Below are positions 1 to 5,580 of a stretch of DNA of 6,098 nucleotides, piece after piece. The notes below the pieces were generated by a model that saw nothing but the letters and a program-made list of their open reading frames with translations, did not search any database and was not told the origin of the DNA. Made by a program: the position numbers and the translations under genes. This stretch comes from Betaproteobacteria bacterium (GTDB lineage Bacteria > Pseudomonadota > Gammaproteobacteria > Burkholderiales > SG8-41): the NCBI GenBank assembly GCA_021414185.1, contig JAIOOZ010000624.1, forward strand, positions 1 to 6,098, given 5' to 3'. Within the stretch, counting starts at the first letter, position 1. Every line of letters starts with the position of its first letter.

Positions 1-635
1 GTGCCGGAGAAGATGATGTCGCCCGGTTCCAGCGTGAGCCCGGCAGACAGCTCGGCGAGAAAGCGCGGGATCTTGAAATACATCTGGCGCGTGTTCGACT
101 TTTGATTGATCACGCCGTTCACGCGGCACTCGATATCGAGCTCCTGCGGGTTGGCGATTTCGTCGGCGGTGGCGATCCACGGGCCCATCGGGCAATGGCC
201 GTCGAGGCTTTTGCCTTTGAACCACTGTTGACCGTGCTGGCGCTGCACGTCGCGCGCCGACACGTCGTTGACCACGGTATAGCCAAAGATATGCGACAGC
301 GCGTCGGCTTCCCTGATATTGCAGCCGCCTTTGCCGATGATGAGGCCGAGCTCGACCTCCCAGTCGAGTTTTTCGGTTACGCCTTTATGCGCGGGTACGT
401 CGGCATAGGGCCCGTTCACGGACGTCGGTGCTTTGGAGAAAAAGGCCGGATGCGCCGGCATCTCCTGCACGTGCGGGCGCGCTTTCGCGCCCGCGGCGAC
501 CAGCGAAATCATATCGGCGGGGTCGAAGGGCGGCTCGCCGCCTATGCCCTTGAGGTCAACCACTTCCTTGCCGTCGCGCACCAGGCCCAGGTGTTGCGGG
601 CCATGTGGCCGCGGAGTGAATGTTACGAGACGCAA
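1..635 (-). CDS. Fumarylacetoacetate hydrolase (FAH) family protein, C-terminus cut by window edge
   Basis: The visible 211 residues match the FAH superfamily. These metal-dependent cytosolic enzymes hydrolyse, hydrate or decarboxylate 2-oxo acids. A variable N-terminal region (about 1-65) leads into the catalytic fold. EVEL at 93-96 supplies two metal-binding glutamates (E93, E95). GYTVVNDVSARD at 118-129 supplies the third ligand, D124. WFKGKSLDGHCPMGPW at 138-153 contains the conserved lysine and the Pro-Met-Gly-Pro turn. The fragment ends at GDIIFSG, the start of the usual GDxIxxGTP motif, so roughly 60-80 residues are probably missing. The start is TTG: an in-frame TGA lies at 677..675 with no ATG between, MRLVTF is a typical family beginning, and AGAGGGG precedes it. 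It lies downstream of pip on the same strand. The family is clear, but the substrate is not: fumarylpyruvate, oxaloacetate, ureidoglycolate or an aromatic-catabolism 2-oxo acid are all possible. Confidence 0.9.
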   Translation of the reverse strand, partial: MRLVTFTPRPHGPQHLGLVRDGKEVVDLKGIGGEPPFDPADMISLVAAGAKARPHVQEMPAHPAFFSKAPTSVNGPYADVPAHKGVTEKLDWEVELGLIIGKGGCNIREADALSHIFGYTVVNDVSARDVQRQHGQQWFKGKSLDGHCPMGPWIATADEIANPQELDIECRVNGVINQKSNTRQMYFKIPRFLAELSAGLTLEPGDIIFSG

Positions 636-641
636 TGGATT

Positions 642-648
642 CCCCTCT
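642..648 (-). promoter_or_regulatory. Ribosome binding site for the FAH-family gene, supports a TTG start
   Basis: On the minus strand AGAGGGG ends six bases before the TTG at 635. This purine-rich Shine-Dalgarno sequence is well placed for that codon. An ATG at 652..650 lies upstream in another frame and reaches a stop after nine codons (625..623), so it cannot be the start of the FAH protein. Confidence 0.65.
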
Positions 649-691
649 TCATGTTGCCGGTAAGCTTTGTCGTGTCACCAGCCGTAATTGG

Positions 692-715
692 TATTGCAGC
701 GTTGTTATTGCAGCG
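692..715. repeat. Short direct repeat TATTGCAGCG x2 across the pip stop codon
   Basis: TATTGCAGCG occurs at 692-701 and again at 706-715, separated by TTGT (period 14). The right copy overlaps the last codons and TAA stop of pip (stop at 707..705). The left copy lies just downstream in the short gap before the FAH-family gene. It looks like a small local duplication; no function is evident. Confidence 0.7.
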
Positions 716-1682
716 GCCGTGGACTGCTTTTGAATCTTTCCATCGCCCTCACCAGTTCCGTGCAGATGCCGGGCTCCCACGCCGAATGGCCGGCGTCGGG
801 CACGATGATGTAATCGGCTTCCGGCCAGGCGTGGTGCAGGTCGTGCGCGCTGACGACGGGGCAAACCGCATCATAGCGGCCCTGCACGATCACCGCCGGA
901 ATGTGCCGTATGCGGCCGATGTTGTCGAGCAGCGAATTTGCGGGCAGAAAAATATCGTGCCGGAAGTAATGCGCTTCCATGCGCGCGAGCCCGAGCGCCA
1001 CCACGTCGCTCGCGAAGTGGGCAACGGTGTCGGGGCTCGGCAGCAGCGTCGAGCACGAGCCTTCGTATACGCCCCAGGCGCGCGCCGCCGGCATGTGCAC
1101 CGCCGGGTCCGGGTCCATCAGGCGCTGATAGTAGGCGCTGAGCAGGTCGCCGCGTTCGCTCGCGGGCAGCGGCGACGTGAACTTCTGCCACGCTTCCGGA
1201 AAAATGTTCCTGAGGCCGTACAGGAACCAGTCGATTTCGCTTGGCCGGCACAGGAAGATGCCGCGCAGCACGAAACCCAGGCAGCGCGCGGGATGCGCTT
1301 CGCCGTACGCCAACGCGAGTGTGGAGCCCCACGAGCCGCCAAATACCAGCCATTGTTCTATGTCCAGGTGCTGGCGCAGGCGTTCGATGTCGGCGATCAG
1401 CAGTGGCGTGGTGTTTTCGCGCACTTCGCCGAGCGGCGTCGAGCGTCCGGCGCCGCGTTGATCGTAAATTACGATGCGATAGTGCGCGGGATCGAAAAAG
1501 CGCCGGTGGTTGGGCGCGCTGCCGGCGCCGGGGCCGCCGTGCAAAAACACCACCGGCACGCCATGCGGATTGCCCGATTCTTCCCAGTACATCGTATGGA
1601 TGCGGTCGAGCGCGAGCCGGCCGGCGTTGAACGGTTCGAGCGGCGGGTAGAGTTCGGTGCGTACGCTGGGCGAGATATCCAT
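705..1682 (-). CDS. pip: Proline iminopeptidase (prolyl aminopeptidase, alpha/beta hydrolase, peptidase family S33)
   Basis: This cytosolic serine peptidase releases N-terminal proline from peptides. The 325-residue product is close to the usual 310-320 of bacterial Pip. The N-terminal segment ELYPPLEPFNAG is typical. The oxyanion-hole motif HGGPG is at 48-52, followed by YDQRGAGRS at 73-81. The nucleophile is S117 in GGSWGS; by family pattern the other catalytic residues are D271 (GRYD) and H299 (DAGHS). The helical cap region has E207 and E236, which match the glutamates that bind the substrate's free amino group in characterised Pip enzymes. The usual cap Trp-Glu pair reads Tyr-Glu (Y206). 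I chose the ATG at 1682 because the open frame upstream to 1784 adds 34 residues unlike the family. No strong Shine-Dalgarno precedes it. It is divergent from maeB, and the FAH-family gene follows after 69 nt. The fold and family are very secure. Confidence 0.95.
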   Translation of the reverse strand: MDISPSVRTELYPPLEPFNAGRLALDRIHTMYWEESGNPHGVPVVFLHGGPGAGSAPNHRRFFDPAHYRIVIYDQRGAGRSTPLGEVRENTTPLLIADIERLRQHLDIEQWLVFGGSWGSTLALAYGEAHPARCLGFVLRGIFLCRPSEIDWFLYGLRNIFPEAWQKFTSPLPASERGDLLSAYYQRLMDPDPAVHMPAARAWGVYEGSCSTLLPSPDTVAHFASDVVALGLARMEAHYFRHDIFLPANSLLDNIGRIRHIPAVIVQGRYDAVCPVVSAHDLHHAWPEADYIIVPDAGHSAWEPGICTELVRAMERFKSSPRPLQ

Positions 1683-1759
1683 GGGTGTGCGGCGCGCGGC
1701 AGGAAAAGCGGTGGAGGCGTGAAAATAGCACAAAAGCGCGCGCGGCGTAGCGGGTAGCA

Positions 1760-1774
1760 CGGAGCGCCGCTCCG
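1760..1774. promoter_or_regulatory. Perfect inverted repeat upstream of maeB, possible operator
   Basis: CGGAGC-GCC-GCTCCG is a 6-bp perfect inverted repeat with a 3-base centre. It lies in the divergent pip/maeB gap, centred about 30 bp upstream of the maeB -10 box, so it overlaps the -35 position, where no good TTGACA match is seen. A regulator binding here could act on maeB. GATTTT follows on the plus strand, so it also looks like a weak terminator hairpin, but no plus-strand gene ends here. The symmetry is directly visible; the role is inferred. Confidence 0.4.
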
Positions 1775-1794
1775 GATTTTCCAAAGCGCTGGGT

Positions 1795-1800
1795 TATAAT
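1795..1800 (+). promoter_or_regulatory. -10 element (TATAAT) of the probable maeB promoter
   Basis: This is a perfect sigma-70 type TATAAT within GGGTTATAATC. Transcription would begin near 1806-1808, giving a leader of about 21-23 nt before the maeB ATG. At the normal 17-18 bp spacing the -35 region (TCCGGA or nearby) is a poor match to consensus. The promoter may therefore be weak or helped by an activator. Confidence 0.65.
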
Positions 1801-1828
1801 CACCCCCCTCAAAACCGCCTGCGTTCCC

Positions 1829-4126
1829 ATGGACGATCAACTGCGAAAAAGCGCGCTCGATTACCACCGTCTGCCCACCCCGGGCAAGATTTCGGTAACG
1901 CCGACCAAGGGCCTGCTCAACCAGCACGATCTGTCGCTCGCCTATACGCCGGGCGTTGCGGCCGCCTGCGAACTGATCGTCGCCGACCCCGCCGAAGCAC
2001 GCAACATGACTTCGCGCGGCAACCTCGTCGGCGTGATTACGAACGGGACTGCGGTGCTGGGGCTCGGCAATATCGGGCCGCTCGCCGCCAAGCCGGTGAT
2101 GGAAGGCAAGGCGGTATTGTTCAAGAAATTCGCCGGCATCGACGTGTTCGACATCGAAATCAACGAGCGCGATCCCGACAAGCTGGTCGATATCATCGCC
2201 AGCCTGGAGCCGACGTTCGGCGGCATCAACCTCGAAGACATCAAGGCGCCCGAGTGTTTCATCGTCGAGCGCAAACTGCGCGAGCGCTGCCGCATCCCGG
2301 TATTCCACGACGACCAGCACGGCACGGCGATTACCGTGTGCGCCGCGTTCATCAACGGTTTGAAAGTCGTCGGCAAGGACATTGCCGCGATCAAGCTGGT
2401 GGTGTCGGGCGCCGGGGCCGCAGCACTTGCTTGCCTCGACCTGCTGGTCAAGCTGGGCCTGCCCAAGGAACACATCACCGTCACGGATATCAAGGGTGTC
2501 GTCTACAAGGGCCGCAAGGAAGAGATGGACCCGGACAAGGCGCAGTACGCGATCGACACCAAGGCGCGCACGCTCGGCGAAGTGATCGCCGGCGCCGACG
2601 TGTTCCTGGGGCTTTCTGCCGGCGGCGTCCTCAAACCGGAGATGGTCAAAAAGATGGCCGACCGGCCGCTGATACTCGCGCTGGCCAACCCAGAGCCGGA
2701 AATCCTGCCCGCGCTCGCCAAACTGGCGAAACCCGACGTGGTGATGGCGACCGGCCGCTCGGACTATCCGAACCAGGTCAATAATGTTTTGTGTTTTCCT
2801 TTCGTGTTTCGCGGCGCGCTCGATGTCGGCGCCACCACCATCAACACGGAAATGGAACTGGCCGCCATCAAGGCGATCGCCGCACTCGCGCAGGCCGAGC
2901 AGTCCGACATCGTGGCGATGGCGTACGGCGAACAGCATCTTTCTTTCGGCCCGGATTACCTGATTCCGCGGCCCTTCGATCCGCGCCTGATCGTCAAAAT
3001 CGCGCCGGCCGTGGCCAAGGCCGCGATGGACAGCGGTGTCGCGACGCGGCCGATCAAGGACTTCGACGCCTACCGCGATTCGCTGCAGCAGTTCGTTTAT
3101 CACTCCGGCATGATCATGAAGCCGCTGTTCGCGGCATCCAAGGAATGCAAGCAGCGGCGCATCGTTTATGCGGAAGGCGAGGACGAGCGCGTTCTGCGCG
3201 CGGTGCAGGTGGTGGTCGACGAAAAGCTCGCGTTTCCCATCCTGGTCGGCCGTCCCGCGGTCATCGAGCGCCGCATCGAGCGCTTCGGCCTGCGCTTGAA
3301 GCCGGGTGTCGATTTCGAGTTGATCAATCCTGACCAGGACGAGCGTTATCGCGAATACTGGCAGGAGTACTACCGGCTCGCGGCGCGGCGCGGCGTGTCG
3401 CAGGAATACGCCAAAGCCGAGATGCACCGGCGCAACACCCTGATTGGCGCGATGACGGTGCGTCTGGGCGCCGCCGACGGCATGTTGTGCGGCACCTTCG
3501 GGCGTTATGACATCCATCTGCGCTATATCGACGAGGTCATAGGGCGGCGTTCCGGGGTCAACAATTATTACGCGATGAATCTGCTGATGCTGCCGCAACG
3601 CACGGTGTTCATTTGCGATACCTATGTGAATTTCGATCCGAGCGCCGCGCAGCTCGCTGAAATGACGGTGCTGGCGGCGGAGGAAGTGCGGCGCTTCGGC
3701 ATGACGCCGAAGATTGCCTTGCTGTCACACTCGAGCTTCGGTACGGAGAACACGCCGACAGCGCAGAAGATGCGCGCGGCGCTCGCCCTCATCGAAAAGG
3801 TCGCGCCCGAACTCGAGATCGAGGGCGAGATGCACGGCGACGCGGCGCTGTCCGGCGCAGTGCGCCGGCAGGCCTTTCCACTGTCACGCCTGAAGGGCGA
3901 TGCCAATCTGCTGATCATGCCGACGCTGGACGCGGCCAATATCGCGTTCAATCTGCTGAAGACGGCCGCAGGCGACGGCATTACGGTCGGGCCTATCCTT
4001 CTTGGCGCGGCGAAAGCGGTGCATATTGTGACGCCGACGGCAACGGTACGGCGGCTCGTCAACATGACGGCGCTGACGGTGGTCGACGTGGGCGCGGAGC
4101 GCGGCAATCTGACGCTGCCGTTCTAG
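1829..4126 (+). CDS. maeB: MaeB-type malic enzyme with C-terminal phosphotransacetylase-like domain
   Basis: It oxidatively decarboxylates malate to pyruvate and CO2, reducing NADP (expected for this family; cofactor choice not proven here). The 765 residues compare with about 759 in E. coli MaeB. The malic domain has Y39 (YTPGV) and K94 (EGKAVLFKKFAGID) as catalytic residues, and E136/D137 (NLEDI) and D161/D162 (HDDQHGT) around the metal. The Rossmann motif SGAGAAA is at 193-199, with substrate-site asparagines near N287 and N319. A linker around 405-430 leads to the phosphotransacetylase-like domain, about 430-760. In that domain the positions of the catalytic Ser, Arg and Asp of true Pta appear as T735, P736 and R742, so it is probably regulatory and oligomeric, as known for E. 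coli MaeB. The start follows the TATAAT by about 28 nt with no clear Shine-Dalgarno. It heads the maeB-fumC-Nudix group, and fumC supplies its substrate. Confidence 0.96.
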   Translation: MDDQLRKSALDYHRLPTPGKISVTPTKGLLNQHDLSLAYTPGVAAACELIVADPAEARNMTSRGNLVGVITNGTAVLGLGNIGPLAAKPVMEGKAVLFKKFAGIDVFDIEINERDPDKLVDIIASLEPTFGGINLEDIKAPECFIVERKLRERCRIPVFHDDQHGTAITVCAAFINGLKVVGKDIAAIKLVVSGAGAAALACLDLLVKLGLPKEHITVTDIKGVVYKGRKEEMDPDKAQYAIDTKARTLGEVIAGADVFLGLSAGGVLKPEMVKKMADRPLILALANPEPEILPALAKLAKPDVVMATGRSDYPNQVNNVLCFPFVFRGALDVGATTINTEMELAAIKAIAALAQAEQSDIVAMAYGEQHLSFGPDYLIPRPFDPRLIVKIAPAVAKAAMDSGVATRPIKDFDAYRDSLQQFVYHSGMIMKPLFAASKECKQRRIVYAEGEDERVLRAVQVVVDEKLAFPILVGRPAVIERRIERFGLRLKPGVDFELINPDQDERYREYWQEYYRLAARRGVSQEYAKAEMHRRNTLIGAMTVRLGAADGMLCGTFGRYDIHLRYIDEVIGRRSGVNNYYAMNLLMLPQRTVFICDTYVNFDPSAAQLAEMTVLAAEEVRRFGMTPKIALLSHSSFGTENTPTAQKMRAALALIEKVAPELEIEGEMHGDAALSGAVRRQAFPLSRLKGDANLLIMPTLDAANIAFNLLKTAAGDGITVGPILLGAAKAVHIVTPTATVRRLVNMTALTVVDVGAERGNLTLPF

Positions 4127-4166
4127 GCAGCGTGCATGCAGTAATTCAAAAACCTCTTGATCAGTC

Positions 4167-4172
4167 GGGGAA
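4167..4172 (+). promoter_or_regulatory. Ribosome binding site deciding the fumC start
   Basis: GGGGAA lies just upstream of the ATG at 4178, with about 7 nt from the G run to the start. It favours this ATG over an in-frame TTG at 4157, which would add seven residues unlike the family. The whole 51-nt gap after maeB holds no terminator-like hairpin, only a small TGCATGCA palindrome (4133-4140). Confidence 0.6.
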
Positions 4173-4177
4173 CGGCA

Positions 4178-5569
4178 ATGGCAAAATTCAGAATCGAACG
4201 CGATACATTCGGCAACATCGAAGTGCCGGCGGAGCGCCTGTGGGGCGCGCAAACGCAGCGCAGCCGCATCAATTTTGCGTTCCCCGGCGAAACCATGCCG
4301 CTGGCGGTGGTGCATGCACAGGTCATGGTCAAACGCGCCGCCGCGGTCGTCAACATGGCGCTCGGCCTGCTCGACAAGAAGAAGGGCAACGCCATCGTCA
4401 AGGCGGCGGACGAGGCGCTGGCCGGCAAACACGATGCGGAGTTCCCTCTGGTGGTGTGGCAGACCGGATCGGGCACGCAGACCAATATGAACGTCAACGA
4501 GGTGCTGGCCAACCGCGCGTCCGAAATCCTCGGCGGCGAGCGCGGCGAAAAACGCCTGGTGCATCCCAATGACGACGTGAACATGGGCCAGTCGTCGAAC
4601 GACACCTTTCCCACCGCCATGCATGTCGCGGCGGTGATCGCGCTGGAAAAAGAATTGAAACCGGCGGTGAAGAAACTGCGCGATACGCTCAACAAAAAAG
4701 CGAAGCAGTTCGCCAAGATCGTCAAAATCGGCCGCACGCATTTGCAGGACGCAACGCCGCTGACGCTCGGCCAGGAATTCTCGGGTTACGTCGCGCAACT
4801 CGACCACGGTTTGAAGCACGTCGACGCCGCCATGCCCCACCTCGGTGAATTGGCGCTCGGCGGCACCGCGGTCGGCACCGGTCTCAACGCCCATCCCAAA
4901 TTCGCGGTGATGGTGGCGGCGGAACTCGCCAAATTCACCGGGCTGCCGTTCGTGACCGCGCCCAACAAATTCGAGGCGCTGGCGTCGTGCGACGGCGTGG
5001 TGCATGCGCACGGCGCGCTGAAGACGCTGGCCGCGTCGCTGATGAAAATCGCCAACGACGTGCGCTGGCTTGCCAGCGGCCCGCGTTGCGGCATCGGCGA
5101 ACTCTCCATCCCGGAGAACGAACCGGGCAGCTCTATCATGCCGGGCAAGGTCAATCCGACGCAGTCCGAATCGCTGACCATGGTGTGCTGCCAGGTGTTC
5201 GGCAACGACGTTGCCATCAACCTCGGCGGCGCGTCGGGCAATTTCGAGCTCAACGTGTTCCGCCCGCTGGTGATCCGCAATTTCATGCACAGCGCGGTAC
5301 TGCTCACGCACGGCTGCACCAATTTCAACGAGCAGTGCGCGGTCGGCATCGAGCCCAACAAGGAGCGCATCGAGCAGCTGATGCGCGAATCGCTGATGCT
5401 GGTGACCGCGCTGAACCCGCACATCGGCTACGACAAGGCAGCGCAGATCGCGAAAAACGCGCACAAGAAAGGCCTTACCCTGAAAGCGTCCGCGCTGGCG
5501 CTGGGCCATGTAACGGCGAAGCAATTCGACGAGTGGGTCAAACCCGAGCAGATGGTCGGGAAGATCTGA
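4178..5569 (+). CDS. fumC: Class II fumarate hydratase (fumarase C)
   Basis: This enzyme interconverts fumarate and L-malate in the TCA cycle. It is the iron-independent, oxygen-stable, homotetrameric type. The 463 residues compare with 467 in E. coli FumC, and key positions keep the E. coli numbering. WQTGSGTQTNMNVNEV at 94-109 includes T100. SSNDTFPTAMH at 139-149 forms the second binding region. THLQDATP at 187-194 gives H188. The signature GSSIMPGKVNP at 317-327 gives the catalytic S318 plus K324 and N326. The tryptophan in LVVWQTGSGTQ and the whole N-terminus (FGNIEVPAERLWGAQTQRS) point to fumarase rather than aspartase or argininosuccinate lyase. The ATG at 4178 gives the standard MAKFRIERDTFG beginning. 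The gene lies 51 nt after maeB and 11 nt before the Nudix gene, which suggests one transcript. The malate made here is the substrate of MaeB. Confidence 0.97.
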   Translation: MAKFRIERDTFGNIEVPAERLWGAQTQRSRINFAFPGETMPLAVVHAQVMVKRAAAVVNMALGLLDKKKGNAIVKAADEALAGKHDAEFPLVVWQTGSGTQTNMNVNEVLANRASEILGGERGEKRLVHPNDDVNMGQSSNDTFPTAMHVAAVIALEKELKPAVKKLRDTLNKKAKQFAKIVKIGRTHLQDATPLTLGQEFSGYVAQLDHGLKHVDAAMPHLGELALGGTAVGTGLNAHPKFAVMVAAELAKFTGLPFVTAPNKFEALASCDGVVHAHGALKTLAASLMKIANDVRWLASGPRCGIGELSIPENEPGSSIMPGKVNPTQSESLTMVCCQVFGNDVAINLGGASGNFELNVFRPLVIRNFMHSAVLLTHGCTNFNEQCAVGIEPNKERIEQLMRESLMLVTALNPHIGYDKAAQIAKNAHKKGLTLKASALALGHVTAKQFDEWVKPEQMVGKI

Positions 5570-5572
5570 AGG
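5568..5572 (+). promoter_or_regulatory. Ribosome binding site of the Nudix gene, overlapping the fumC stop
   Basis: GAAGG begins inside the fumC TGA (5567-5569) and ends eight bases before the TTG at 5581. Its position supports the TTG start and suggests translational coupling, with ribosomes finishing fumC re-initiating on the next gene. Confidence 0.55.
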
Positions 5573-5580
5573 CCGGCAGC

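Noticed and set aside
1722..1750. Possible pip promoter (TATTTT on the minus strand at 1727..1722)
   Set aside because: The hexamer has the right distance from the pip start, but the -35 at normal spacing (CTACGC) is poor, so I could not support a promoter call.
102..1757. 551-codon plus-strand open frame opposite the FAH gene and pip
   Set aside because: It is the antisense shadow of two recognisable minus-strand genes and crosses their intergenic gap without any matching start signal or motif.
1760..1780. Rho-independent terminator on the plus strand (GC hairpin followed by GATTTT)
   Set aside because: No plus-strand gene ends upstream, the stem is only 6 bp and the T run is short and interrupted. 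An operator or chance symmetry fits better.
1683..1784. N-terminal extension of Pip by 34 residues to an upstream ATG at 1784
   Set aside because: The added residues do not resemble Pip N-termini or a signal peptide, and MDISPSVRTELYPPLEPF from 1682 is the normal family beginning.
1469..3598. Very long minus-strand open frame (709 codons) across the start of maeB and part of pip
   Set aside because: It lies antisense to maeB, whose domains and catalytic motifs are unmistakable. The translation is rich in Arg, His, Asp and Val with no family features, as expected from antisense of GC-rich codon usage.
4127..4177. Terminator or separate promoter between maeB and fumC
   Set aside because: Only a short TGCATGCA palindrome and a TGATCA are present. 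There is no stem followed by T residues and no paired -35/-10 elements.
3884..5524. 546-codon minus-strand open frame opposite the maeB end and fumC
   Set aside because: It is composition-driven. fumC on the other strand is complete with all signature motifs, and this frame crosses the maeB-fumC boundary.
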